NCBI RefSeq assembly: GCF_910592395.1
Contig: NC_088321.1
Span: forward strand, 1,738,001 to 1,798,000
DNA length: 60,000 nucleotides
Reading direction: 5' to 3'
DNA from: Lineus longissimus
Taxonomy: Eukaryota; Nemertea; Pilidiophora; Heteronemertea; Lineidae
The notes beneath the pieces are model-generated. The model had not been told where the DNA came from. It was given only the letters and a program-made list of their open reading frames with translations, and made no database searches. Positions within the stretch are counted from its first letter, which is position 1. Each line of letters begins with the position of its first letter. Positions 50,315-57,952 of the stretch are shown here, in pieces. A program made the position numbers and the translations under genes.

Positions 50315-53300
50315 CGTCGTCCGTTAGCAGGGCACGTTTCGTAACTGTTAGAGCTATTGAGTTGAAACTTGGTACACATGTACCCTTATGTAATGACACC
50401 TTGGAGACCAAGTTTCGGTCCGATTCGTTCCATGGTTTGGCCACCAGGGGGCCAAACGTTAAAAGTGAAAATATGCAATATCTCCCTTAATAGTAGTCGG
50501 GAAATTTTGAAAAAAATATGGTAGGTACTTCTAGCAAAGGTGCATCATATATCCTCCGGGTTTTTGATTTGACCTCCTTTTCAAGGTCACAGAGGTCAAA
50601 GGGTGTAAATTGGGCGTTAGGATGTAACGATGGCACGTTTCTAAACTGCAATGACTATTGATACCAAATTTGGTACACATTTACCCCTTAGTCAGGTGAT
50701 CTCAGGGACCAAAGTTTGGTCCAATATGATTCACCACTTGACCACCAGGGGGCAAAATCCAAAAACCTTAAAAATGTGATTATTCCTTAACTTCTTGCCC
50801 GATTGCCACCAATTTGATATCATGGGTACATCTAACCACCATACAGTATATGTCACACAGGTTTTTAATTTGACCTTCTTGTCAAGGTCACAGAGGTCAA
50901 ATGGCATAAATTCGCCGTCAGGCCGTAACTATGGCACGTTTCTTAACTGCAATGACTATTGATCACAAATTAAGTACACATGGACCCCTTGGTCAGGTGA
51001 TCTCAGGTACCGAAGTTTGGTCCGATCTGATTTGCCGTTTGGCCTCCAGGGAGGGGGCCAAATCCTAAATTCTTCAAAATGCCATTATTCCTAGTAATGA
51101 CTTGCCCGATTGGCACCAATTTTATATCATAGGTACATCTAATTCTAACAACCATTCAATGTGTCACCCGGGTCTTCTTTGATTTGACCTACTTTTCAAG
51201 GTCACAGAGGTCGAATGTACTGTAAATTGGCCATTTTGGGGAAATTGTAATTGCTTGGACCTACATCAAACCTAACACTACATGACACAATACCATGCTC
51301 TTTATCCATCTTTCCTCCACATGAGGTGAGCACAATGGCCCTGGCCATTTCATTTCAGAAATGTCGTTTTTTCCCGTCCCAAAAAGGGTCTAATTTGACA
51401 GCAGGAATGAAAAGATCTGTGTGTCGGCTCTATTTAAAACTTAGAATTCTTGAAATTGGGCTAAAATGACAATTTTGTGAATTTTCTGATTTTTGGAGAA
51501 TTTCCATGTTCCCCCCTCAAAAAGGAAATCGGGCATGAATTTTCTGATTTTTCAGTGAATTTTCTGATTTTTCGGAAATTCTCTTTTTTTCCCCTTCCTA
51601 AAAGGGCCTAGCAAGAATGGAAAGAGTCGGCTCTACTTAGAATTTTTGAAATCAGGCCAATGATAACCTTTTTTTTATTTTCTGATATTTATATCAAAAA
51701 GGGCCTAGGCTCTTCTTAAAACATCGAAATTTTGAAATCGGGAAAAAAAATCATTTTTTAAAAATTTGCTGATTTTTGGAGAATTTCCATGTTTCCCTCT
51801 CAAAAAGGGCCTAGGCTCTAGTCAAAACTTTGAATTTTGAAATCGGGCAAAAATAACAATTTTTGTGAATTTTCTGATTTTTGGAGAATTTCCATGTTCC
51901 CCTTCCTGAAGTTGTTCAACAATGTAAGGGCAGACAGAGTCGTTAAAGGGTAACTCGTGTCAAATTTCATCATATAATGTTTTAGCTGTTTTTGACAAAT
52001 GACTACGTCACTTTCTCATAAATCGGTAAGGTTTTCGAATCGAAATGCATATTTTCTAGAAATTTATGGTTTAATCCCGCCCGGACGGCTCGCTTCGATG
52101 CCGTTTTCGTTGATGACGTTACAACATGAACATTTTCGCGGTCGCGGTGGTTTACATTCAGCGATTTTATAATAAATCTAATCAAAAATGGAAAATTTGA
52201 GCTTTACATTTGTGATCAACAATTAAAAACGGACGTATTTCCGCAAAGTTGTAAATCACATCATAGTATCACTTTACGTTTTAACGTGAAAATTATAATG
52301 GGTTTAACTGAAAAAGATAACGTCCTTAAAAGGACACTTAACATAATCGTTAGGGATAACGTGACTTTTGTGCTTTTGAACAACCGGCCAGGTTGTTGTG
52401 GAGGCGAGCACAATGGCCCGGGCCATTTCATTAAAAACCACGCCTTCTGTTGTTTAATAGTCGCTTGTCTCCCTTGTGTTATTACAGGATAGAACAGTAC
52501 GACGAATTTTATACGAAAGATGGATTTGTTTGTCCTATACGTAACAAAGAGGAGTAGGTCATAGGTGTTGTCGATTTCGTTTTGTCGAGACCAAGGGTAT
52601 TTTGTGCGGAAAAAAAAAGAAGATCTATACCTCTTGAATCCCAGAACTTGAATATCCCGGGAGCCCAGGGTGGTCACGTGGTTGCGAAATTGGGTTTCAC
52701 GATGTATCGCGCCCGCATACAACTGCTAAAGTCCGGTACCGAGGCGCCATCTACCCAGGCATGCTCTAACTGACCCAACTCTACATCAAACACGCTAAAA
52801 CAAGCAATAAGCTAGCGTCCTAGCTCAAGGGAATAAAAATATCACTGAGACTGACTTGTCGGTCGCTGGGAAAAAACGTTATTTCAAAATGACGGACTGG
52901 TCGGTCACCGGGATTCAAGAGGTTAAAGATAAAATTGACTTGATGAGAAAAATAAGAGTACTAGTGGACTATTGGGGTATGTTTCCAGGAAATGAATCCT
53001 CGTCTGAATGGAGTTTAGACAATAATCTTGAGTATTACGCCGCTACGATTATGTCGGCCAAATTCCAACTGATACACACTACCCTTGGTCGTTAGCGGTT
53101 CAATGTTTACTCGGTGCTGGTAGTCTTCAATAGGGGGCACTTCCTAACAGTGAGAGGAAAAAGAGAGCTGAAAGGAAATAACAGAATACTGTCAACCCGG
53201 AAATTGTTGCAACCCTTTATTTTCGGTTTTTCTGAAATTTGCGATTTTTGCGTGATTTTGATTTAGCATTTTTACAACCACGTTGCAGTTCTTCAATTAG

Positions 53301-56300
53301 TTTTTATTTTTCTGGAGATTTCTTTTCGCGATTATCTGTAAACTCGAAATTAAAAGGCACGCAAATATTTCCGGGTGAAAAGTAGTTTGAATAGACGGTT
53401 TCACATGGTATGAGGGATGTCCTCCCCAAAAAATGTCAGGCTTGATATTAACTACGCCGATCGGGGAAAATCACAAAAAAATTTGGGAATTTTTTCACGG
53501 TGTTGGTTTGGAAATTTATAGACTGCGCTGTTGGACACATTTTGATAATCTGTTAATGCAATAATTTAGCGCCCTTTAATTTTTATTCAAAATTTTCGGA
53601 AATGTTGTAAAAAAACCCAAAATTTCATTATTTTTGATTTGGTGTAGTAACCTACAAATTTTATTATTTCCCATGGTTTTTGAAAAAAAATTTTTTTTCG
53701 CTATTTTTACTTTTGCGAATTTAGGCTATTTTCGCGAATCTGCAAAATAAAATACGGCCTCAAATATTTGCATTTTACAGTTAACAGTTACATTTATGCC
53801 ATATTATTATTATCAATTCAATTTGATTTCGTCTCTGAATGTGATTTTAATTTTAACCGATATCTGTTAAAATTGAAATCGTCTAATTTTATTCTTTTCT
53901 TTTATGCTCTTTAATACCAATGCACTGAGTAATGAACACTTTGCTTCTCACGTCATTTAAAAATTTGAAATTGACACAGAGTTGCCGCTTTATTCTAGAT
54001 ATTGTAACTGTATTTATTGAGATTGTTGTATACTTTTTGCACCTAATTAACATATCATTCACATAGCACTTTATGTATCAAAAATTGGTTAAGCTCAAAA
54101 TCTCCTCTCCTCAAAATCACCCCTCCTTCAAATGCGCTAAGGGATCAGTAGTTTGATCATAATACTACAGGTGGCGACACTTTTGAATATTGACTGTAAA
54201 CGTGACCCGCCATAGCAAAATGAGTCGCATGTCGCTCCGAGCTTGACAGGTTGAGACGGACTGGTTGTTCATTTCACTATTGTCTGCCTTTTGTGAATTA
54301 TGAGCACATCAATTTCTTCCATTATCTCCAGGTGTCATTTAGGCTCATCTTCTGTGCGACAGGCGACTGGTTTTGCTGTGACGGCAAAATGAGTCGCATG
54401 TCGCTCCGAGCTTGACAGGTTGAGACAGACTGGTTGTTCATTTCACTGTTGTCTGCCTTTTGTGATATCTGAGTGTATCATTTTCTTCCATTATGTCCTG
54501 GTGTCATTTTAGGCTCATCGTCTGTGCGACATGCGACCGATTTTACCCTGGTGGGTCACAAATAATGAACTTATAGACGATCTCCCTAAATAGATGAACC
54601 TTCATGAGAACTTTTGGTTTTCTTGTGACTACCAAACGTGATAAGCTGGGTACAAGATTTCTTATGGTGTTGGGGTGAAAGCTAAAGGTGTAAGAGCCGT
54701 AGTCACATGACACCAGGCTCTTCCAAGAGTTGCCCTCACTCCTTGGGTTCTCCACTCCAGAGTCATCGAAGAAATTCGCTATACCTCAGAAGGCTACGCC
54801 ATTCCGGAACGAACGCAACGTGTCCACATGATGAGGCAGCCTTTGCGACTATTATGGGATATCAACGAGGAATTGGGGACGAAGATTACACAGGCAGTGG
54901 AACACAACAGAGTGGTAGGTAGTCTTTATCGTATCTCGGGACTGACAAGTGCTGTCCTTAATAGAGAGGTGTCCTGATTAGAGAGGTAAAAAATTGAATG
55001 GAAACAACCAATTTGAGACCTAAGCTAGTGTCCTTAATAGAGAGGTGTCCGCTAAGAGAGGTTCTAATGTATTTATATTGGAACAAATTTTTCTTTTTTA
55101 AAGAAGAAGATATTTTATAAAATATTAGATATTTATAATTTCTTATCTCTCTTCTTTCAGAATAATGATGACCTTGACCTCTGTGTTCGCGACCACAGCT
55201 CCTATGGCAAAGGTTTGATGAAGAAGCTGAAGGTTAGCCCCGACGCCTACATCCAGTTAGCGTTGCAGCTAGCCTACTATCGCGACGCGGGTAAATTAAC
55301 GCTTGTTTACGAGTCCTCCATGACCAGGCTGTACCTCCATGGCCGCACAGAGACAGTGCGATCTCTGACAAAGGAGTCGTACGCGTTTGTGAAGTAAGTA
55401 TTGGATTTCCAAAGTGGGTATTGCCAAAGATTTCATTTCTAAAGTAGGGATTGCCAAGTACTTCCGTTAGTATTTGTATTTGTGTTTGAATTTGATCTTG
55501 TTTTACAAGTCCTCCATTTTCGAATTCCAGATCTCAAGCATATTTCCATGTGTCACATGTGTATTTCAATGTGTTACTTGTGTATTTCATTGTATTGCAC
55601 ATGTATTTTCATGTGTCACATATGTATTTCCAGGTTTTACTTGTGTATTTCCATGTGTTAGATGTGTATTTCCAAGTGTTTTGAGCTCTCAGTGACAGCT
55701 CCACTCTCCCTGATGTTATCAAACAGTCCTAAGAAAAGCACGTGATATGTTAATATGTAACATGTGTATTTCAATAATGTGTTACACATGTATTTCAATG
55801 TGCTACATGTGTATTTCCATGTGTTACCTGTGTATTTCCATGTGGTACATGTGTATTTCCATGTGTTAAATGTGTATTTCAATGTGCTACATGTGTATTT
55901 CCATGTGTTAAATGTGTATTTCCATGTGTTACCTGTGTATTTCCATGTGTTACCTGTGTATTTCCATGTGTTACACGTGTATTTCCATGTGTTACTTGTG
56001 TATTTCCATGTGTTAAATGTGTATTTCCATGTGTATTTCCAGAGCTTTCAGTGACAGCTCCACACCCCCTGATGTGGTCAAAGCCCTCCTCAGAAAAGCA
56101 TGTGATGTACACCAGGGATTATACAGAGACGCGATGAATGGCAAGGGTCTCGATCGACACATGTTTGCCTTATATGTCGCTTGCAAGGGTTCAGGAAATG
56201 TACGTAGCTCTGTCATCTCCCCCCTCCCCACAGCAATAATAACTAACCAAGATTTGCACCATTAGAAAGTGCTCGCTGAGCGCTTTCAAATGAATGGTCA

Positions 56301-57952
56301 TGTTGGTAGGTTTGAAAATGGTACCATGAGAAGTGCTAGTTGAGGGTATTGCAATGAATGGTCATGTTGATAGGATTACTAATGGTACCATCAGAAATTG
56401 CTCAGCGAGAGCTTTCCAATGAATAATCAAGTTGGGAGATTTACTAATGGTACCATTAGAAAATGCTCGTCAAAAGCTTTCCAAAGAATGGTCATGTCAG
56501 TTGGTAATAAAACTAATGGTACCATTAGAAATGGCTCATCGAGAGTTTTCCAATGAATCTGTAATGTGAGGAGGTTAACAAATGGTACCATTAGAAAATA
56601 CTCATTGGGAACTTTCCAATGAATGGTCATGTCAATAGGATTCCTCATAGTACCACGAGAAAGAGCTCATCATCGCTTTCTAATAAGTGGTCATCTCAAT
56701 ACACTGTCGGTTTACAAATGGAATGTTTGTTTTTTTCATGCGTCATAAAACCTCATTTATAACCTCGTTTCCAGGAGAGTGAATTCTTGCATAATGCGAT
56801 GACGATTCCTTGGACGCTATCGACCAGTCAACAGCCGCAGCAACAGATAGCGGGAACGCCAGACTGTAACTTGCCACTCTACGCCAACAAGGTGAGTCAT
56901 TCGGTTTTTTGCCCGTTCAAAAATCAAATTCCACGACGAGAGCCCACGTGAACATCCGTCTGGATCCGCCTGCGATGACATCATCGGCGCCAAAAACTAT
57001 TTCTTTTCACCCTGGAATTTTTTTCTTCCAAAAAGATTATTCAAACATTAAAATCAGCTAAAAACTTTCTTTGTCTTTACACGTATTGAAATGCATGATT
57101 ATTTTGAGGAGAACTATTTTGACCAAATCACTCTGCCACTTGTGTGACCTTGTTTCAATCACCATGTAGTGGTGAGGCAGTTGAATTTTCAATATGGCTA
57201 CCTTGAATGGGCCTACTTGGTCCCCAAATCTTGTCCTCAAAGGCCCACGTCACTTGTAATAGGCATACATTAAAGAGTCGCACCAAACCGGCTTAAAAGG
57301 GGCGACATAGTACAGTGGAACCTCCCTTAGCGGACACCTCTCTATTAAGGACACTAGCTTCGATCCAAAACTGGTACTTTCCATTCAATTCAACCTCTCT
57401 TATCAGGACACCTCTGTATTAAGGACACTAGTTTCGGTCCCAAATTGGTACTTTCCATTCAATTCAACCTCTCTTATCAGGACACCTCTCTATTAAGGAC
57501 ACTAGTTTCAGTCCCAAATTGGTACTTTCCATTCAATTCAACCTCTCTAATCAGGACACCTCTCTATTAAGGACACTAGTTATGGTCCAAAATTGGTACT
57601 TCCCATTCAATTCGACCTCTCTTATCAGGACACCTCTCTGATAAGGACAGCGTTTGTCATATATAAGGGTGTCCGTAATAGAGAGGTCCTACTGTATGTA
57701 GTTTCAGTGTATGCTCTCTCCTTTCAGGTCTGCCCTGGCGGTGGATTCGGCCCCGTCTCCGATGATGGCTACGGGGTCTCCTACATGATCCCCGGCGACA
57801 AGAAAGTCTTCTTCCACGTCTCGTCCAAGAAAAAAGCGCCGCAGACCGACTCAAAGCGCTTTATGGATTTACTGTTTGAAGCGCTTGACGATATGAGGAA
57901 ATTATTCGCAGGACCGCCCGTCGAAGAAAACGGCCATGTTGGTAAATCTTAA
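37717..57952 (+). CDS. CPT1: Carnitine O-palmitoyltransferase 1, complete split gene
   Basis: CPT1 sits in the mitochondrial outer membrane and transfers long-chain acyl groups from CoA to carnitine, the malonyl-CoA-regulated step of fatty-acid oxidation. Fifteen exons joined by GT-AG introns in matching phase give 782 aa (vertebrate CPT1A is about 773): 37717-37841, 42119-42273, 44351-44473, 45035-45246, 45893-45978, 47027-47131, 47812-47998, 48549-48678, 49418-49557, 49961-50160, 54761-54914, 55161-55393, 56043-56199, 56775-56891, 57728-57952. A cassette at 52488-52553 would add 22 aa. The N-terminus starts MAEA as in vertebrate CPT1. Two hydrophobic segments (about 53-71 and 99-119) match the membrane hairpin. 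The catalytic motif [12 protein letters not shown] puts the active His at 469. YESSMTR and RTETVRS are the carnitine/acyl-site motifs; in the cassette-less form Tyr589 and Glu590 carry the same numbers I recall for human CPT1A. Exon boundaries are my reading, not transcript-confirmed. Confidence 0.95.
38520..38940. mobile_element. Foldback element, about 420 bp
   Basis: GGGTCATGCTAATTCCCGAC at 38522 is the inverse of GTCGGGAATTAGCATGACCC at 38919. The arms also share TCGTTCAAAAGT and ACGTGCTGTATATGTATG. The left arm carries an extra insert of about 55 bp. CPT1 intron 1. Confidence 0.7.
39198..39275 (+). repeat. Short tandem repeat of CCCACTTGAAGCGT type
   Basis: Five to six imperfect 14-bp units in CPT1 intron 1. 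Confidence 0.75.
39540..39890 (+). mobile_element. Pogo-like elements (one fragment, one complete)
   Basis: Fragment at about 39540-39622 (CGAACCTCTTCATTGATG), then a complete element at 39712-39882, TA-flanked, ending GAGAATCCACTG. CPT1 intron 1. Confidence 0.7.
40324..40632 (+). mobile_element. Pogo-like MITE with duplicated interior
   Basis: Left end CAATAGAACCTCTC, right end GAGGTTCTACTG before TA. A roughly 70-bp interior block is repeated and short 18-bp units follow. CPT1 intron 1. Confidence 0.7.
41285..41498 (+). mobile_element. tRNA-derived SINE with conserved core
   Basis: Head: TGGCAGAGTGGTTGGAGTGC and box B-like GGTTGTAGATTCGAT. The body contains GTCCTTGGGCAAGGCTCTTA, a core seen in widespread animal SINE families. 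Truncated by, or adjacent to, the TTAA MITE at 41504. Confidence 0.65.
41504..41838. mobile_element. TTAA-flanked MITE (piggyBac-type)
   Basis: Inverted ends AGGGAACTGGAACCGCCAAG and CTTGGCGGTTTCAGTTCCCT, with TTAA at 41500-41503 and 41839-41842. 335 bp, no coding. CPT1 intron 1. Confidence 0.72.
42119..42273 (+). CDS. CPT1: CPT1 exon 2 (first transmembrane segment)
   Basis: Acceptor TCTTCCAG ends at 42118 and donor GTAAGTG starts at 42274. The peptide [20 protein letters not shown] onward aligns with the vertebrate segment around KNGIITGVYPAS. It contains a hydrophobic stretch suited to transmembrane helix 1, then a short loop. Starts in phase 2, ends in phase 1. Confidence 0.88.
42286..42673 (+). 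mobile_element. Pogo-like MITE with about a dozen 18-bp units
   Basis: Starts CAGTAGAACCTCTC after TA, 13 bp after the exon 2 donor of CPT1. Interior units are TTGTCCTTAATAGAGAGG. Right end GGAGGTTCCACTG; the flanking TA has mutated to AA. Confidence 0.75.
42680..43400. other. CPT1 intron 2 left part, nothing recognised
   Basis: Small open frames on both strands show no domain. A short inverted pair of GACCTGCTCCAGCA (43059) and TTGCTCCGTATTTTGCTGGA (43212) suggests a diverged MITE. Confidence 0.4.
43402..43826. repeat. Direct duplication of a 120-bp hairpin sequence
   Basis: Copies at 43402-43521 and 43707-43826 each contain TGTTCCATCCATGGCCC and, inverted, TATGGATGGAACCCA, and end AAGATGGTTAAAAGGTGTTT. 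CPT1 intron 2. Confidence 0.7.
43520..43700 (-). mobile_element. LINE 3' tail fragment
   Basis: (ATT)n next to TTTTTATAGCGCTTAACG, AAGCGCTTTACAATTTATAA and an A-rich end. Resembles the tail region of the LINE at 7443-7824 and has no coding part. It lies between two copies of a 120-bp hairpin repeat. Confidence 0.5.
44163..44320 (+). repeat. 21-bp minisatellite, about 7 copies
   Basis: Units AATTCTGAAATTTTGCGAGA, just before CPT1 exon 3. Confidence 0.85.
44351..44473 (+). CDS. CPT1: CPT1 exon 3 (second transmembrane segment)
   Basis: Acceptor TTTTCAG ends at 44350; donor GTAAGTA begins at 44474. The exon codes a second hydrophobic helix followed by [15 protein letters not shown], which matches the vertebrate MRYSLKVLLSYHGWM. 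The acceptor lies just downstream of a 21-bp minisatellite (44163-44320). Confidence 0.9.
45035..45246 (+). CDS. CPT1: CPT1 exon 4
   Basis: Acceptor TTTCTTCAG, donor GTAAGG at 45247. The exon joins exon 3 in phase 1 and codes a segment ending in [15 protein letters not shown], matching vertebrate SFQTSLPRLPVPAVK, the start of the catalytic region. A second AG at 45052 would give the wrong frame, so the upstream acceptor was chosen. Confidence 0.9.
45893..45978 (+). CDS. CPT1: CPT1 exon 5
   Basis: Acceptor TGTTTTCAG, donor GTAAGTG at 45979. Codes [20 protein letters not shown] and AQNYVTDWW, very close to the vertebrate LKLKSWWATNYVSDWW stretch. Ends in phase 2 within a Trp codon completed by exon 6. 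Confidence 0.92.
46040..46740 (+). repeat. About 165-bp tandem repeat, four copies
   Basis: Blocks share GATATTCCAGCTGGCAGAGG, AAAATTACAA and CTTCCTGACAGTAACAC. It fills CPT1 intron 5 after two copies of GTCATAGAATCTATGACGGA (45997-46040). Confidence 0.8.
47027..47131 (+). CDS. CPT1: CPT1 exon 6
   Basis: Acceptor GACTTTTCAG, donor GTAAGTATG at 47132. Codes [20 protein letters not shown], the counterpart of vertebrate [20 protein letters not shown]. Phase 2 at both ends. Confidence 0.92.
47182..47732 (+). mobile_element. Pogo-like MITE with the largest 18-bp expansion
   Basis: About 23 units of ACAACCTCTCTATTAAGG (47196-47620), then the normal right half ending GAGGTTCAACTG before TA. The left end is degenerate. 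Some units read CTCGCTATT or CTCACTATT, giving internal variants. It lies in CPT1 intron 6, ending 79 bp before exon 7. Confidence 0.8.
47812..47998 (+). CDS. CPT1: CPT1 exon 7
   Basis: Acceptor CCTATTGCAG, donor GTGCGT at 47999. Contains RKLDREE-like (LLDREEVPP), [20 protein letters not shown] and ends DSAVSK. The acyltransferase signature IPLC...TTRIPGE is strongly conserved. It follows directly after a pogo-like element (to 47732), with only 79 bp of intron between. Confidence 0.93.
48085..48435 (-). repeat. 65-bp GGTACC minisatellite, array 2 (reverse)
   Basis: About four units in reverse orientation (GACCATTCATTGGAAAGC, TGATGGTACCATCTG). CPT1 intron 7, starting 87 bp after exon 7. Confidence 0.82.
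48549..48678 (+). CDS. CPT1: CPT1 exon 8
   Basis: Acceptor TTTCATTTCTAG, donor GTAAGCG at 48679. Codes [20 protein letters not shown] and a helix ending [12 protein letters not shown], matching vertebrate HIVVYHRGRYFKVWLY and the MQRIL helix. Ends in phase 1. Confidence 0.9.
48774..49137 (+). mobile_element. TA-flanked MITE, copy 4
   Basis: Same family, in CPT1 intron 8. Ends GCATTCCGCGAAG and TCGCGGAATGC, TA on both sides. Confidence 0.8.
49418..49557 (+). CDS. CPT1: CPT1 exon 9
   Basis: Acceptor TCTCTCTTCCAG, donor GTGAGT at 49558. Codes [20 protein letters not shown] and [20 protein letters not shown], equivalent to the vertebrate ALTAGDRVPW...GKNKQSLDAVEKA region. Phase 0 at its end. 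Confidence 0.9.
49633..49880 (+). mobile_element. Pogo-like MITE
   Basis: Starts CAGTACAACCTTAGCGG, ends GAGAGGTTCTACTG before TA. Interior block around CTAGTTTTGGTCCCA is duplicated. CPT1 intron 9. Confidence 0.72.
49961..50160 (+). CDS. CPT1: CPT1 exon 10 (catalytic histidine)
   Basis: Acceptor ATTTTTTCCAG, donor GTAAGG at 50161. Holds [18 protein letters not shown], the choline/carnitine acyltransferase active-site motif; the His is residue 469. The [15 protein letters not shown] stretch before it matches WFDKSFTFVVFKNGK. The donor lies 8 bp before a dispersed repeat that fills the next intron. Confidence 0.95.
50171..51355 (+). repeat. Dispersed element with DR3 sites, copy 3, with GTC expansion
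   Basis: Same family as 9811-10712, 10 bp into CPT1 intron 10. Contains a (GTC)n run of about 33 units (50217-50326) and DR3 sites at 50584-50598 and 50885-50899, plus a one-mismatch site at 51199-51213. The same 3' end recurs as a small fragment at 52404-52432. Confidence 0.72.
51360..52480. other. CPT1 intron before the cassette exon
   Basis: Simple tandem-like stretches around GAATTTTCTGATTTTTGGAG (51479-51900), otherwise unrecognised. A fragment of the DR3-element 3' end is at 52404-52432. Confidence 0.5.
52488..52553 (+). CDS. CPT1: Candidate CPT1 cassette exon (22 codons)
   Basis: A 66-bp open stretch is framed by a good acceptor (GTGTTATTACAG) and a donor GTAGGT. It starts and ends in phase 2, exactly as exon 10 to exon 11 requires, so it can be included or skipped without a frameshift. 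It codes [20 protein letters not shown] plus Glu residues. The core [13 protein letters not shown] resembles [13 protein letters not shown] in exon 11, so it may be a diverged copy of the same loop. Skipping gives a length closer to vertebrate CPT1. It may be a real alternative exon or chance. Confidence 0.5.
52560..54205. other. CPT1 intron between cassette and exon 11, nothing recognised
   Basis: Open frames at 52582 and 52856 have no recognisable product. AT-rich from 53200 onward. Confidence 0.45.
54210..54545 (+). repeat. Two tandem copies of a 168-bp sequence
   Basis: AAAATGAGTCGCATGTCGCT begins each copy (about 54219 and 54387). CPT1 intron preceding exon 11. Confidence 0.8.
54761..54914 (+). 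CDS. CPT1: CPT1 exon 11
   Basis: Acceptor TCTCCACTCCAG, donor GTAGGT at 54915. Joined in phase 2 it reads [20 protein letters not shown], then [18 protein letters not shown], the counterpart of vertebrate TRLQWDIPGECQEVIE. Ends in phase 0. Confidence 0.85.
54927..55071 (+). mobile_element. Pogo-like element, 5'-truncated
   Basis: Starts mid-element at CTCGGGACTGACAAGTGC and ends GAGAGGTTCTAATG before TA. CPT1 intron 11. Confidence 0.65.
55161..55393 (+). CDS. CPT1: CPT1 exon 12 (substrate-site motifs)
   Basis: Acceptor TCTTCTTTCAG, donor GTAAGTA at 55394. Contains [20 protein letters not shown], then [20 protein letters not shown] and VRSLTKES. These match FGKGIIKKCRTSPDAFVQL and [20 protein letters not shown]. 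The residue after TETVRS is Leu where vertebrate CPT1A has Cys608. Ends in phase 2. Confidence 0.93.
55535..56040 (+). repeat. 20-bp minisatellite abutting CPT1 exon 13
   Basis: Units of GTGTATTTCCATGTGTTAC type. The last TTTCCAG provides the exon acceptor. The array is interrupted at 55682-55750 by the decayed exon copy. Confidence 0.85.
55682..55750 (+). pseudogene. Decayed partial copy of CPT1 exon 13
   Basis: AGCTCTCAGTGACAGCTCCA then CCTGATGTTATCAAACAGTC and AAGAAAAGCACGTGAT match the first about 70 bp of exon 13. In the exon frame it reads [15 protein letters not shown] then TAA. It is embedded between two blocks of the same minisatellite that precedes the real exon. Confidence 0.85.
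56043..56199 (+). CDS. CPT1: CPT1 exon 13
   Basis: The acceptor TTTCCAG ends at 56042 and is itself the last unit of a minisatellite. Donor GTACGT at 56200. Codes [20 protein letters not shown] and [20 protein letters not shown], matching vertebrate [20 protein letters not shown]. A decayed partial copy lies upstream at 55682-55750. Confidence 0.9.
56255..56710 (+). repeat. 65-bp GGTACC minisatellite, array 3
   Basis: About seven diverged units in plus orientation, the same family as 3165-3995, in CPT1 intron 13. Confidence 0.82.
56775..56891 (+). CDS. CPT1: CPT1 exon 14
   Basis: Acceptor CGTTTCCAG, donor GTGAGT at 56892, 39 whole codons. Codes [20 protein letters not shown], including the conserved Ser-Thr-Ser carnitine-acyltransferase motif, and ends CNLPLYANK. 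Confidence 0.92.
57313..57694 (+). mobile_element. Pogo-like MITE with duplicated 71-bp blocks
   Basis: TA-CAGTGGAACCTCCC ... GAGGTCCTACTG-TA. Here the interior expanded as about four 71-bp blocks rather than 18-bp units. CPT1 intron 14, ending 33 bp before exon 15. Confidence 0.72.
57728..57952 (+). CDS. CPT1: CPT1 exon 15 (C-terminus, stop)
   Basis: Acceptor CTCTCCTTTCAG. Codes [20 protein letters not shown] and a final helix, ending with TAA at 57950-57952. [15 protein letters not shown] is the classic C-terminal signature of carnitine acyltransferases. A possible AATAAA lies only at 59283, so the 3'UTR may span several pogo-like elements. Confidence 0.95.
   Translation, partial: VCPGGGFGPVSDDGYGVSYMIPGDKKVFFHVSSKKKAPQTDSKRFMDLLFEALDDMRKLFAGPPVEENGHVGKS

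Noticed and set aside
50175-50490. Poly-Arg / poly-Thr frames
   Set aside because: Trinucleotide run within a dispersed repeat in a CPT1 intron.
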